Shown here one piece after another: positions 43,657-52,978 of a stretch of DNA of 64,000 nucleotides. This DNA is from Lachnospiraceae bacterium (GTDB lineage: Bacteria; Bacillota; Clostridia; Lachnospirales; Lachnospiraceae): contig JAIEFE010000025.1 in assembly GCA_029067085.1 (NCBI GenBank), forward strand, positions 30,902 to 94,901. The letters run 5' to 3'. The notes beneath the pieces were generated by a model. That model saw nothing but the letters and a program-made list of their open reading frames with translations. It had not been told where the DNA came from and ran no database searches. The translations under genes were made by a program, and so were the position numbers. How positions within the stretch are numbered: position 1 is the stretch's first letter; each line of letters begins with the position of its first letter.

Positions 43657-44610
43657 CTATTTTATCGAAAATGCGGTTTTCTGACAAGCCCCCTGTGAAA
43701 ATTCTCTTCCCGCAGCGATATCCGCTTCAATCTGTGTCCGCAACGCTTCCACAGAGCTAAATTTCCGCTCCGGTCTGCGAAAACTTAAGAATTCCACAGT
43801 GATCTCACGTCCGTAGAGATCACCTTCAAAATCGTAGAGATAAGTCTCGATTCCCAGCCTGTTTTCATCACTTACCGTCGGTTTGTATCCCACGTTGGAA
43901 ATGCTGCTGTAGAAGCTGTTTACGCCATCGATTCGCACTCTCGTATGATAGACGCCGTTTGGCGGAAGGAGCTTGTCCTCCTCCGGGACCAGATTTGCGG
44001 TGGGCATTCCCAGCGTGCGCCCCAGTTTCTTTCCGTGTGCAACGGAACCACTCGCGGCATAGAACCTGCCGAGCATCCCGGCCGCCTCCTCCATCTTTCC
44101 GAGGCGGACTGCCTCTCTGACTCTGGTGGAACTAACCTCCTCTCCGTCCACTCTGACCTTCTCGATCAGTTCCGTACGGTAGCCGAAACGGTCCGCATAG
44201 CGTGCAAGAAGAGCATAATCCCCCGCGCCGTCTTTCCCGAAAGACAGATCAGGTCCGGCGCAGATATAAGCCGCCCGCATTCGCTCCGCCAGATAACTTT
44301 CCACAAACGCAGCCGGCGCGGTGGCCGCCGTCTCCCTGTTTAAAGGAAATTCGATGAGCACATCGATGCCCAGCGCCTCAAATGCCGCCCGCTTCTCGGC
44401 TTTGGTGGTCAGTTCCTTCCCCTCTCCGCCAAAAAAGGCCGCCGGCTGTATGGCAAAGGTAAATACGGTGGCAAGCAGCCCCTGCTCTCTCTGCGCAAGG
44501 AGCTGCGAGAGCAGCTTTTGATGTCCCAGATGAATGCCGTCAAATTTCCCGATGGCCACGGCACTCTTTTTTTGCAGCGAAAAGTCTGTCGTACTCTCTA
44601 TGATCTCCAT
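43657..44610 (-). CDS. ribF: Bifunctional riboflavin kinase / FAD synthetase
   Basis: 317 residues. N-terminal FAD synthetase with 'AVAIGKFDGIHLGHQKLL' (HxGH), 'GPDLSFGKDGAGD' and 'VSSTRVREAV' (ISSTxxR-type). C-terminal riboflavin kinase 'VAHGKKLGRTLGMPTANL', 'YGREITVEFLSFRRPERKFSSVEALRTQIEAD'. Makes FMN and FAD from riboflavin. Last gene of the rimP-ribF run. No FMN riboswitch-like leader was seen, and the gene sits only 37 bp after truB. GAGGAT precedes the ATG. Confidence 0.95.
   Translation of the reverse strand: MEIIESTTDFSLQKKSAVAIGKFDGIHLGHQKLLSQLLAQREQGLLATVFTFAIQPAAFFGGEGKELTTKAEKRAAFEALGIDVLIEFPLNRETAATAPAAFVESYLAERMRAAYICAGPDLSFGKDGAGDYALLARYADRFGYRTELIEKVRVDGEEVSSTRVREAVRLGKMEEAAGMLGRFYAASGSVAHGKKLGRTLGMPTANLVPEEDKLLPPNGVYHTRVRIDGVNSFYSSISNVGYKPTVSDENRLGIETYLYDFEGDLYGREITVEFLSFRRPERKFSSVEALRTQIEADIAAGREFSQGACQKTAFSIK
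43659..43687 (-). promoter_or_regulatory. Promoter of the Na/Pi cotransporter gene
   Basis: Minus strand TTGTCA (43682-43687), 17-bp spacer, TAAAAT (43659-43664). It lies within the last codons of ribF, 55 bp before the ATG at 43604. Confidence 0.55.
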
Positions 44611-44647
44611 GTCGTTTTCATCCTCATGATATTAGCTGAAAATTGCT

Positions 44648-45562
44648 TTACTCCGCAAGAAACATCTTCACGGGCTTTGCATCCCGCGCACTGCCCTGAT
44701 ACCGGTAAATTCCGTAAAATCGGCCTGTCCTGTCGTACATACGGATTTCTTCCCCGTCCTTCAGCGGCACAGCCAGTGCAAAAAGCTTCTCCGGGATCCG
44801 GTTCCCATTTTCCAAAAGCCTCTCGGCATTCTCCGTAACAGTCACAGCCTGTAAGTTCTCAAACACCGCGTCCGGAGAAATGATAGCATCTGCTATTTTA
44901 TCTTCATCCCGCAGTCTTTCGATATCCGTCAGTCTCAGAGCTCCGTCAATGCCAAAGATTCCCACCCGGCTCCTCGTCAGGCTTTCCATCACGCCGCCCA
45001 CATGAAGCCGCTCTCCGATATCGTGACAGAGCGTGCGGATGTAGGTGCCCTTGGAACAGACTACGCGAAAGCGCACCAGAGGAAGAGCGAGCTCTAAGAT
45101 TTCCAACTCGCTGATCGTTACCGGGCGGGGCTTTCGCTCCACCTCCTTGCCGGCTCTGGCGAGCTCATAGAGCTTCTTTCCGTTCACTTTAAGGGCGGAG
45201 TACATGGGAGGTATCTGTTCGTAACCCCCCAGAAAATGCAGGATGCTCTCCCGCACCCGCTCTTCCGAAAGTCCTGACAGTGTATCATCATCCGCTTTTA
45301 ATAACACCCGTCCCGAAATATCCTGCGTGTCCGTGGCAATTCCCAGCCGCAGGACTGCGATATACTCCTTATCCCAATCCGTGAGCAGATCACAAAGCTT
45401 CGTTCCCGAACCAAAACATACAGGGAGCACGCCGACCGCCTCCGGATCGAGTGTCCCTGTATGCCCTATCTTCTTCTGTCTGCAGATGCCCCGAAGCTTC
45501 GCCACCACATCGTGTGATGTATAGCCCGCCTCCTTGTACACATTCAAAATTCCGTTATACAT
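44648..45562 (-). CDS. truB: tRNA pseudouridine-55 synthase
   Basis: 304 residues. Makes pseudouridine 55 in the T loop of tRNAs. Catalytic Asp in 'IGHTGTLDPEAVGVLPVCFG', further family motifs 'DKEYIAVLRLGIATDTQDISG', 'QIPPMYSALKVNGKKLYELARAG', 'CSKGTYIRTLCHDIGERL', and a C-terminal PUA-like tail. GGGAG lies 4 bp before the ATG. Confidence 0.96.
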   Translation of the reverse strand: MYNGILNVYKEAGYTSHDVVAKLRGICRQKKIGHTGTLDPEAVGVLPVCFGSGTKLCDLLTDWDKEYIAVLRLGIATDTQDISGRVLLKADDDTLSGLSEERVRESILHFLGGYEQIPPMYSALKVNGKKLYELARAGKEVERKPRPVTISELEILELALPLVRFRVVCSKGTYIRTLCHDIGERLHVGGVMESLTRSRVGIFGIDGALRLTDIERLRDEDKIADAIISPDAVFENLQAVTVTENAERLLENGNRIPEKLFALAVPLKDGEEIRMYDRTGRFYGIYRYQGSARDAKPVKMFLAE

Positions 45563-45588
45563 AAATCTCCCTGTCTCTTTCCGATACG

Positions 45589-46557
45589 CTATGCCTGCTC
45601 CTGTGCGCGCACCCGCTTGAGCTGAGCAGCAATCTCCCGCGACAGATTGTTGATATTGTCATGATAGGTGCCGTTCATCGTACAGCCTGCTGCCCGCACG
45701 TGCCCGCCTCCGCCAAACTTTTCGGCGACCCTGGAAACATCCACAACGCCGTTCGAGCGCATACTCACCTTGTATTCCAGTGTGCCGGTCTCATACATAA
45801 AGATAGAGCAGTCTATCCCCCTGACACCCTGCAGCTGGTTCACAATGCCGTCCAGATCTTTCGGGCCCACCTGATAAAACTCCATCATGCGGCGGCTCAC
45901 CATACTGACAATGCATCGGTCATCCATAAAACGCACGCTCTCCAGTACCGCCCTTCCCATGATCTGCGTCTGGAGATAGGTCTTTTCATAATATGTCGTT
46001 TCAATCAGACTCGAAAAATCAAATCCAAATTTAAGTAATTCAGAAGCAATTTCCATGGTCCGCGGCGATGTATTGGAAAAGCGGAATACACCCGTATCGT
46101 GAGCAATACCGATATAGATGGCCTTGGCAATCTCCTCATCTACCAGAGAAGGTTCCATCAGTTCGTAGAGCAGCTCCGCCGTCGAACTTCTCTCCGGCTC
46201 CACCACCCACTCATCCCCGCAGCCCTTATTGCTGATATGATGGTCTATGTTGATCCTTCTTCGCGCACGCGCAAAGATGGGCTGTGCATCGCCCAGCCGC
46301 TCCTCACTGCAGTCCAATGCAAAGAAAACATCATAGTTCTCACTAGTATTAAATCCCGATTTAATTACTGTAATATCTTCTAAAATCCGAAAGACAGCGG
46401 GGGGCTCTTCCAAATAGACGTCGATCCGCGCTTCGGGAAGTTCCTTCTTCAGATAACGGTACAGCGCTATGACCGAGCAGACACAGTCTCCGTCAGGTCT
46501 CACATGACCACTGACTGCTATGGTTTTGGCCCCCGCCAAATCATTGATCCGCTTCAT
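45589..46557 (-). CDS. nrnA: DHH-family oligoribonuclease / pAp phosphatase (NrnA)
   Basis: 322 residues from the ATG at 46557, with AAGGGG upstream; it overlaps the rbfA end by 17 bp. DHH domain 'AVSGHVRPDGDCVCSVIALY', 'YDVFFALDCSEE', 'INIDHHISNKGCGD', 'GIAHDTGVFRFSNTSPRTMEIAS', then DHHA1 with 'KFGGGGHVRAAGCTMNG'. Degrades short RNAs and 3'-phosphoadenosine 5'-phosphate. The position between rbfA and truB is the usual one in Clostridia. Confidence 0.95.
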   Translation of the reverse strand: MKRINDLAGAKTIAVSGHVRPDGDCVCSVIALYRYLKKELPEARIDVYLEEPPAVFRILEDITVIKSGFNTSENYDVFFALDCSEERLGDAQPIFARARRRINIDHHISNKGCGDEWVVEPERSSTAELLYELMEPSLVDEEIAKAIYIGIAHDTGVFRFSNTSPRTMEIASELLKFGFDFSSLIETTYYEKTYLQTQIMGRAVLESVRFMDDRCIVSMVSRRMMEFYQVGPKDLDGIVNQLQGVRGIDCSIFMYETGTLEYKVSMRSNGVVDVSRVAEKFGGGGHVRAAGCTMNGTYHDNINNLSREIAAQLKRVRAQEQA

Positions 46558-46945
46558 TCTCGTTCCCCTTGTCTTCTCCGGCGGCCTCCCTGTCAGACGC
46601 CACCACTTCTTCAATCCGCTTTGACATACTTACCCCGTAAGCAATGGACTGGTCCATGATAAAGGTGATCTGCGGTGTGTTTCTAAGATTAATGATCCGT
46701 GCGAGCTGCCCCCGGATATAGCCTTCCGCACTCTTTAAGCCGGCAAGGGTATCCGCCTGCGCCTTCTCGTCGCCCAGCACGCTGATCCACGCCTTACAGG
46801 TCTTTAAGTCGGGAGCTACCTCCACCGCCACCACCGAGGTCATGGGCGCGATCCTGGGATCTTTGATCTCTCCCCTGATGATCTGCGCCAGGACACGCTG
46901 CACCTCACCGTTGATGCGGGTATTTTTGACACTGTTTTTACGCAT
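46541..46945 (-). CDS. rbfA: Ribosome-binding factor A
   Basis: 134 residues from the ATG at 46945 (AAGGGAGG before it; a TTG 6 codons earlier overlaps that site). 'NSVKNTRINGEVQRVLAQIIRGEIKDPRI' and 'VVAVEVAPDLKTCKAWISVLG' identify the KH-like RbfA fold. Helps mature the 30S subunit at the 16S 5' end. The C-terminus is charged (EAAGEDKGNENEADQ). Confidence 0.95.
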   Translation of the reverse strand: MRKNSVKNTRINGEVQRVLAQIIRGEIKDPRIAPMTSVVAVEVAPDLKTCKAWISVLGDEKAQADTLAGLKSAEGYIRGQLARIINLRNTPQITFIMDQSIAYGVSMSKRIEEVVASDREAAGEDKGNENEADQ

Positions 46946-47019
46946 TGCTGCCCTCCCTTGCAAAACCTTCTGACTTTGTTATATTTTACGCAAAGTCGCG
47001 TCCGCGCTTATTCAGACAC

Positions 47020-49821
47020 TCAGCGCGGCACCTCGACCATGATATAAGCCTCCACCAGATCAAGTTCTTCCATCTTGTCAAAGCCCTCAAACACGAGACC
47101 GCACTCAAAGCCGGCTTTTACTTCCTTGACATCATCCTTAAAGCGCTTGAGAGATGCGAGTTCACCCTCGTAGATCTGCTCCTCACCCCTGCGGATGCGG
47201 ATCTTGCATCCTCTCTGGAATTCGCCGTCAAGCACATAGGAACCTGCGATATTGCCGATGGCAGACGCCTTGAAGATCTGACGCACCTCCGCGTGGCCGA
47301 TCACCTTCTCCTCGAAGATGGGATCGAGCATACCCTTCATGGCTGCCTCGATATCCTCGATTGCCTGATAGATGACCTTGTAGAGACGAACATCCACGCC
47401 CTCGCGCTCTGCCACTGTTTTTGCGGTAGCGTCGGGTCTCACATTAAAGCCGATGATGATAGCCGAGGATGCGGAAGCAAGAGACACATCCGACTCATTG
47501 ATGGCACCCACACCGCCGTGGATACATTTCACCACCACTTCCTCGTTGGACAGCTTCATCAGACTCTGCTTTACGGCCTCCACACTACCCTGTACGTCCG
47601 CTTTGACGATCAGGTTGAGTTCTTTCAGGTTGCCCTCTTGAATCTGATTGAACAGATCATCCAGAGACATCTTCGTCTTGGTATCGGCAAGCATCTCTTC
47701 CTTATGCTGCGCCAGATAGGTCTCCGCATAGGTCTTCGCGCTCTTGTCGTTCTCATGTACAATAAACACTTCGCCGGCGCTGGGCACATCGGAGAGTCCG
47801 AGAATCTCCACCGGTGTGGAGGGTGTCGCCTCCTTCACCCGTCTGCCCTTGTCGTCGATCATGGCTCTCACCTTGCCGTGGCTTGCTCCCGCAGAGATAA
47901 AGTCACCCACATGGAGCGTACCCTTCTGCACCAGCACAGTGGCCACAGGACCTCTTCCCTTGTCAAGCTCCGCCTCGATGACCAATCCCCTCGCGTTCCT
48001 GTCCGGATTTGCTTTCAGTTCCAATATCTCCGCCGTGAGCAGAATCGTCTCCAACAGATTCTCGATGCCCTCTCCGGATTTCGCGGAAACGGGTACAAAT
48101 TCCGTAGACCCGCCCCAGTCTACCGGGATCAGCTCATACTCCGTCATCTCCTGTTTCACCCGGTCAATGTTTGCGTTCGGCTTATCAATCTTGTTCACCG
48201 CCACAATGATCTCGATGCCGGCTGCTTTTGCGTGGTTGATCGCCTCCACTGTCTGAGGCATCACGCCGTCGTCAGCCGCTACCACCAGGACAGCAATATC
48301 CGTAGAGTTCGCACCTCGCATACGCATGGCCGTAAACGCCTCATGGCCCGGCGTATCCAGAAAAGTAATGCTCTGTCCCTTCACGCTCACGGTGTAGGCG
48401 CCTATGGCCTGCGTGATACCGCCGGCCTCTTTATCCGTCACATTGGTCTTACGAATGGCATCAAGAAGCGACGTCTTGCCGTGATCCACGTGTCCCATCA
48501 CGCAGATGACAGGCGGACGGGATACCATGGTGGAGGCGTCCTCCTCCTCCTCGCGGAGAAGTTCCTCGATCACATCGACCTTGACTTCCTTCTCGCAGAT
48601 GATCTCGTATTCAATGGCAATATTTTCCGCTTCTTCAAAGCTGACGTCGGAATTTAACGTCACGACCTGTCCCTGCAGGAAAAGCTTTTTGATGATCGCC
48701 GACGGCTGAATTTTCATCTTATCAGCCAGCTCCTTGATCGTCAGTGTCTCAGGGATCGTGATGACCTTGATCTGCTCTTCCTTAGATTGCTCGGGTTTCT
48801 TCTCCGGCTTGATAAAGCGGCCGGCCTTGTTGCGGTTCTTTACCGCCGCGTTGTCGTCCTCGTAGATGTGATCCTTCTTCGACCGTTTATCCCTCTCCTG
48901 ATTCGCTCTGCGCTTATCTTCATCCCGGTGGTTTGGTACATCCTTGCCGGGCGCCGCAGCGACAAAGTCCTTCTGAACGTTATTTTTCCGAAATCTATTG
49001 TCCTGCCCGCCAGCTCCTCTCTGAGGGCGGTCACTATTTCCGCTATTCCTGCCAGAAGCGAAGGGAGCGCCGCTGCTCCTGCGATCAGTCTGACCACCGT
49101 TATGATTTTGCCTGCCCTGGCCTTCAGGTCTGCGATTTTCTCCCGCACTGCCCACTCTCTCCTGTCCTGCTGCCGGTTTGGTACCGGCCGCCTCATTTCT
49201 GGCATTTTCCCGTTTCTCCTGCTGCCGCTGCTCCAGCCTTCTCTCCTCCTGCTGCCGCTGACGGACCTCATAGGGCTCCGCCGTCACCGGAAGCGGTTTC
49301 TGGGTAGGCCGTATGATCTTATGGGGCGTATTCTGAGGCTGCACGGGGCGTCCGCCATTCGATACGGGTCTGCTGCCTCCCCTGTTTTGTCCGCCGCCCT
49401 GCGGCTGCCTTCCTCCCATTTTAGAGTTATGGGGATTGCTCACGAAGATGATCCGTTTCTTTTTGGGTGCGTCGGTTTTGGACTCAGGCCTGCCCTCCGT
49501 CCTTGCGCCCTCTGGCTTTGACGCTCCCGGAGCTTTCTCCGTCTTCGTTTTCCCTTCCCCGGCAGGCGCAGTCTTTTTCTCTTCGGGAACCTTCTCCTCC
49601 TTTTTCACCTCGGGCGCCGTTTCCTTCGCAGGTGCAGAAGCCTTCTTTTCCGTTGTTCCGTCAGCGGAACCAAAGGTTTTTCGCACCAGTGCGATCGCAT
49701 CGTCCTCAATAGAACTCTGCGCCACCTTTACCTCATATCCTTTAGCCTGCAAAAAGTCGATCAACTCCTTGCTCTTTCTGTCCAGCTCTTTTGCCAGCTC
49801 ATGTACTTTCATCTTCGCCAT
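47020..49821 (-). CDS. infB: Translation initiation factor IF-2
   Basis: 933 residues from the ATG at 49821; GGAGG before it contains an in-frame GTG that can be ignored. N-terminal IF2_N domain '[21 protein letters not shown]', a long Lys/Glu/Pro/Arg/Gln/Gly-rich linker (about 55-340), a second IF2_N ('[20 protein letters not shown]'), then the G domain with '[16 protein letters not shown]', '[18 protein letters not shown]', 'NKIDKPNAN' and '[12 protein letters not shown]', and domains II-IV. Brings fMet-tRNA to the 30S subunit. Confidence 0.97.
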   Translation of the reverse strand: MAKMKVHELAKELDRKSKELIDFLQAKGYEVKVAQSSIEDDAIALVRKTFGSADGTTEKKASAPAKETAPEVKKEEKVPEEKKTAPAGEGKTKTEKAPGASKPEGARTEGRPESKTDAPKKKRIIFVSNPHNSKMGGRQPQGGGQNRGGSRPVSNGGRPVQPQNTPHKIIRPTQKPLPVTAEPYEVRQRQQEERRLEQRQQEKRENARNEAAGTKPAAGQERVGSAGENRRPEGQGRQNHNGGQTDRRSSGAPFASGRNSGNSDRPQRGAGGQDNRFRKNNVQKDFVAAAPGKDVPNHRDEDKRRANQERDKRSKKDHIYEDDNAAVKNRNKAGRFIKPEKKPEQSKEEQIKVITIPETLTIKELADKMKIQPSAIIKKLFLQGQVVTLNSDVSFEEAENIAIEYEIICEKEVKVDVIEELLREEEEDASTMVSRPPVICVMGHVDHGKTSLLDAIRKTNVTDKEAGGITQAIGAYTVSVKGQSITFLDTPGHEAFTAMRMRGANSTDIAVLVVAADDGVMPQTVEAINHAKAAGIEIIVAVNKIDKPNANIDRVKQEMTEYELIPVDWGGSTEFVPVSAKSGEGIENLLETILLTAEILELKANPDRNARGLVIEAELDKGRGPVATVLVQKGTLHVGDFISAGASHGKVRAMIDDKGRRVKEATPSTPVEILGLSDVPSAGEVFIVHENDKSAKTYAETYLAQHKEEMLADTKTKMSLDDLFNQIQEGNLKELNLIVKADVQGSVEAVKQSLMKLSNEEVVVKCIHGGVGAINESDVSLASASSAIIIGFNVRPDATAKTVAEREGVDVRLYKVIYQAIEDIEAAMKGMLDPIFEEKVIGHAEVRQIFKASAIGNIAGSYVLDGEFQRGCKIRIRRGEEQIYEGELASLKRFKDDVKEVKAGFECGLVFEGFDKMEELDLVEAYIMVEVPR

Positions 49822-49836
49822 ACTTACTACCTCCAC

Positions 49837-50160
49837 CTATTTCGAATCCGCTAAATGCTTCTGTATCGAATTTGCAAATCCCTCGTCTGTCACCGCAAGG
49901 ACCGATCTCTCCTCCCTGCCCATAGAATGACCGACCACAGCCTTTGTTCCGTAAACGGCACAGGGAACCTCATAAAAATTACACATGTTATCATACTTTT
50001 TTCTGGTGTTACCCGACGCGTCCTCCGCTATGATGACCAGGCGTGCTTTCCCGCTTTTTACCGCCTGTTCCGTTGCAAATCCGCCACTGACAACATTTCT
50101 GGATCGTGCGGCGAGTCCCAGCATAGATAATACCTTATCCTTTCCCGGTATCTGCTTCAT
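49837..50160 (-). CDS. ylxQ: L7Ae-family RNA-binding protein YlxQ
   Basis: 107 residues from the ATG at 50160; GAGGAGG lies 7 bp before it and the open frame upstream is inside ylxR. 'KVLSMLGLAARSRNVVSGGFATEQAVKSGKARLVIIAEDASGNTRKK' is the L7Ae/L30e fold that binds kink-turns in RNA. Overlaps the end of ylxR by 26 bp. Role in the NusA/IF-2 operon not settled. Confidence 0.92.
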   Translation of the reverse strand: MKQIPGKDKVLSMLGLAARSRNVVSGGFATEQAVKSGKARLVIIAEDASGNTRKKYDNMCNFYEVPCAVYGTKAVVGHSMGREERSVLAVTDEGFANSIQKHLADSK

Positions 50161-50425
50161 ACCCGCCCTCCTCGAACTCCTTCTCCAGAGTCTCGTATAT
50201 TTCGTCCGGTATGCGCTGCTTAAAAGAACGTTCCAGGCCTTTGTTCTTTCTTGCTTTCGCAAGGCATTCCATCTGTTTGCACAGATAAGCGCCCCTGCCG
50301 TTTTTTCTCCCCGTCATATCAAGGAAAATCGGTCCCTCCGCGCTCCTCAGCACGCGCATCATCTCTTTTTTGTCCTTCATTTCCCCGCAGCCAACGCACT
50401 GGCGCAGAGATACTTTTTTTGCCAT
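50135..50425 (-). CDS. ylxR: YlxR (DUF448) RNA-binding protein
   Basis: 96 residues from the ATG at 50425, with GAGGGG just before it; a GTG 4 codons earlier lies within that site. 'RQCVGCGEMKDKKEMMRVLR' and 'DMTGRKNGRGAYLCKQMECLAKARK' are the DUF448 signature, a small fold thought to bind RNA or DNA. Between nusA (19 bp) and ylxQ. Confidence 0.92.
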   Translation of the reverse strand: MAKKVSLRQCVGCGEMKDKKEMMRVLRSAEGPIFLDMTGRKNGRGAYLCKQMECLAKARKNKGLERSFKQRIPDEIYETLEKEFEEGGYEADTGKG

Positions 50426-50444
50426 ACTGCCCCTCACTTCACGT

Positions 50445-51623
50445 TTATGATTCCTCTACAGATTCCGCCTGCTCATAGGTCTCATCGTCACTCTCGTCGA
50501 TGTACTCCTCTTCGTAGCTCTCATCATAGTCTTCTTCGTCATACTCTTCATCATCGTAGACATAGTCTTCATAACGGAAACCGGGCGCATCCTTGGCCTG
50601 CGTCTCACTCTTGATATCAATCTTATATCCCGTCAGTCTGGCCGCCAGTCTGGCATTCTGTCCCTCTTTGCCGATGGCGAGAGAAAGCTGGTAATCCGGC
50701 ACCACAACCTTGGCCGTCTTCTCCTCGGGATCCGCGAACACCGCCACGATCTTTGCCGGGGAGAGGGCGTTCTGGATCAGGTTGCCCGGATTCTCATCCC
50801 AATTTACAATATCGATCTTTTCACCGCAAAGCTCATCCACGATAGAGTTGACCCTGGCACCGTTGATACCCACGCAGGCGCCCACTGCGTCCACGTTCGG
50901 ATTATTGGAGCGCACCGCAAGCTTCGTCCTGCTGCCGGCCTCCCTGGCAATGCTCATAATCTCCACCGTGCCGTCCTTAATCTCCGTCACTTCGGATTCA
51001 AAAAGACGTTTCACAAGCTCGGGATGGGTGCGGCTCACCAAAATTCTCGGTCCCTTCGGTGTATTTCTCACCTCCAGAATATATACTTTAATGCGCTCGG
51101 TGGGGCGGAAATGCTCGCTTTTCACCTGCTCGTTCTCGTTCAGGATGGCATCCGCCTTGCCCAGATTAATGGAGATGTTCTTTCCCATGTAACGCTGTAC
51201 GATACCCGTCACCACATCCTTCTCTTTCTCAAAGTATTGGTTGTAGATGACGCTGCGCTCCTCCTCACGGATCTTTTGCAAGATCACACTCTTGGCATTC
51301 TGGGTGGCGATACGGCCAAACTCCTTGGAGCGGATCTCCACGCGGACGATATCACCCACCTTGGCCGTCGGATCGATCTCTGCCGCATCCTCGGAAGATA
51401 TCTGCATCACCGGATCCTCAACCTCCTCCACTACCTCCTTCTCGGCGTAGCAGTAGTAGTCACAGGTATCCCTGTCGATCTCCACCTTCACATTGTCCGC
51501 CTTGCCGTAATGGTTTCTGTAGGCGGTGATCAGTGAATTCTCGATTGCCTCAAAGAGGGTATCCTTGCTGATCTCCTTCTCCCTCTCCAGAATGTCGAGC
51601 GCCTCCATCAATTCCTTATTCAT
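50445..51623 (-). CDS. nusA: Transcription factor NusA
   Basis: 392 residues. N-terminal polymerase-binding domain ('ALDILEREKEISKDTLFEAIENSLITAYR'), S1 ('VVTGIVQRYMGKNISINLGKADAIL'), and two KH domains ('CVGINGARVNSIVDELCGEKIDIVNW', 'YQLSLAIGKEGQNARLAARLTGYKIDI'). The C-terminus ends in a very acidic Glu/Asp/Tyr tail, replacing the acidic repeats of proteobacterial NusA. Controls pausing, termination and antitermination. AGGAGG lies 10 bp before the ATG. Confidence 0.96.
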   Translation of the reverse strand: MNKELMEALDILEREKEISKDTLFEAIENSLITAYRNHYGKADNVKVEIDRDTCDYYCYAEKEVVEEVEDPVMQISSEDAAEIDPTAKVGDIVRVEIRSKEFGRIATQNAKSVILQKIREEERSVIYNQYFEKEKDVVTGIVQRYMGKNISINLGKADAILNENEQVKSEHFRPTERIKVYILEVRNTPKGPRILVSRTHPELVKRLFESEVTEIKDGTVEIMSIAREAGSRTKLAVRSNNPNVDAVGACVGINGARVNSIVDELCGEKIDIVNWDENPGNLIQNALSPAKIVAVFADPEEKTAKVVVPDYQLSLAIGKEGQNARLAARLTGYKIDIKSETQAKDAPGFRYEDYVYDDEEYDEEDYDESYEEEYIDESDDETYEQAESVEES

Positions 51624-51668
51624 TTTCCATTGTCCTCCTATGTCTCGTTGCTGATTATCCTTAACGTG

Positions 51669-52133
51669 TCAGAAGTCAAGCGCCAATCTGACCGTCGCAA
51701 TATCCTGTCTTTCAAAGACGAGCGAAACACCGTTTTCCTCTATCGTGATCGTGTTCGCATCATACGCCTTCAAACTCCCCGAAAACTCCTTTTTCTTGTC
51801 AATGGGTTTATAGGTCTTTATCTCCACATTCTCCCCCAGGCTCCGCTCCAGATGCCGGTCTTTTTTTAACACCCTTCCAAGCCCCGGACTGCTGACCTCC
51901 AGTATATAAGCATCCGGAATAAAGTCTTCCGCGTCAAGCGCATCAGACAGGGCGCGGCTCACATTCTCACAGTCCTGAATATTCACACCCTCCGGCTTGT
52001 CGATATAGACCCGCAGATAATAGTCTCTTCCCTCTTTAACGTACTCCACATCATAAATCTCGACACCCGCCCTCTCCACGATGGGTAAAAGAAGGTGTTC
52101 TGTTTTCTCCTCGTAGGTCTCTCTTTTTGACAT
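51669..52133 (-). CDS. rimP: Ribosome maturation factor RimP
   Basis: 154 residues from the ATG at 52133 (GAGGA upstream). 'GVEIYDVEYVKEGRDYYLRVYIDKPEGVNIQDCENVSRALSDALD' and 'YILEVSSPGLGRVLKKDRHLERSLGE' identify RimP. Needed for early 30S assembly. First gene of the long nusA-infB operon, with a strong promoter and a leader hairpin. Confidence 0.95.
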   Translation of the reverse strand: MSKRETYEEKTEHLLLPIVERAGVEIYDVEYVKEGRDYYLRVYIDKPEGVNIQDCENVSRALSDALDAEDFIPDAYILEVSSPGLGRVLKKDRHLERSLGENVEIKTYKPIDKKKEFSGSLKAYDANTITIEENGVSLVFERQDIATVRLALDF

Positions 52134-52168
52134 AACGCTTTCTTCCTCTTGTGCGACTCTGCACATAG

Positions 52169-52196
52169 AAAGAGTGGACTCGCAAGCCCACTCTTT
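52169..52196 (-). promoter_or_regulatory. Leader hairpin before rimP
   Basis: A perfect stem, AAAGAGTGG / CCACTCTTT, extended by a mismatched pair around a TTGCGA loop. It lies 36 bp before the ATG and 31 bp after the -10 box. There is no T run after it, so it is more likely a leader structure than a terminator. Its role is unknown; the gene encodes an RNA-handling operon, so autoregulation is possible. Confidence 0.5.
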
Positions 52197-52226
52197 ATCT
52201 CAGTAACCATTCTTGATACTGAAAGC

Positions 52227-52255
52227 ATTATACCATTCTTTTTCCTGCATTGCAA
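52227..52255 (-). promoter_or_regulatory. Promoter of the rimP-nusA-infB operon
   Basis: Minus strand TTGCAA (52250-52255), 17-bp spacer, TATAAT (52227-52232). Strong consensus, about 95 bp before the ATG. Confidence 0.8.
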
Positions 52256-52304
52256 GTGCTATTTGACAGAAAGCTGTAAATCCGTCCCTTCCTACTGCTT
52301 CTGA

Positions 52305-52949
52305 TCACAGTGATGCTGTCGAATCCGGCATGTGCCGATCCAAGATCGGATCGATCAGAAAAGAGGCAAGCAGTACCGCCACACCCGGCACAATGACTAC
52401 CAGCATCAGCTTCCAGAGGATCAGCAGATAAGCCCCCGCAAACACCGCCAAAAGCAGCAGGGAAACAGGAAAATGCCGCACCAGCAGATAAAAAGACAGC
52501 TTTATGATCCAGCCGGCAGACATATCAAATCTGGATAATGCCGGAAACGCATAGCAGCAGGCTATGATCAGCAGAATCGAAAGAAATCCATAGAACATCA
52601 TAAAAAACAGCCCTGTCAATCCTTCCATTCTGCTTCTGACAATGCCGAGATTCAGCAAAAGGACAAAGATCGCTGCCCCATAACCGATCCATATCGGCAG
52701 AGAGCTTCGCAGATCCCGCCGATATGTCTTCCAAAACCGAGCGGTCACCGTACCGGCATCCTGACGCACAGACCGGGACACCGCAGCATACAGGGCACTG
52801 CATGAGGCGCCAAAAGTCACCACCGGCAGACTCCCCAATACCCAGAGTACGCTGACCATAACCAGATCAAAAATCTTTCCCGTATAAGTATAGAAGGATC
52901 CCTCAAATTCAAAAATATCACCAAGACCCCCGCCACGACGCTCCTTCAT
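52305..52949 (-). CDS. YesL-like DUF624 membrane protein
   Basis: 214 residues with five or six hydrophobic helices. The start 'GDIFEFEGSFYTYTGKIFDLVMVSVLWVLGSLPVVTFGASCSALYAAVSR' is the DUF624/YesL signature. YesL genes accompany CUT1 sugar transporters and YesMN systems; the role is unknown. AGAGG precedes the ATG. Last gene of the GH31 locus, 29 bp after the GH31 gene. Confidence 0.9.
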   Translation of the reverse strand: MKERRGGGLGDIFEFEGSFYTYTGKIFDLVMVSVLWVLGSLPVVTFGASCSALYAAVSRSVRQDAGTVTARFWKTYRRDLRSSLPIWIGYGAAIFVLLLNLGIVRSRMEGLTGLFFMMFYGFLSILLIIACCYAFPALSRFDMSAGWIIKLSFYLLVRHFPVSLLLLAVFAGAYLLILWKLMLVVIVPGVAVLLASFLIDPILDRHMPDSTASL

Positions 52950-52978
52950 AACTCAACCTCTTTCTGATGATTGCTGTA

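Noticed and set aside
44611..44647. FMN riboswitch before ribF
   Set aside because: Only 37 bp separate truB and ribF, too short for the aptamer, and no conserved motif is seen.
46945..48657. 570-codon open frame on the plus strand
   Set aside because: It is antisense to infB, whose G-domain motifs are unmistakable. His- and Leu-rich composition is that of a shadow frame, with no ribosome site.
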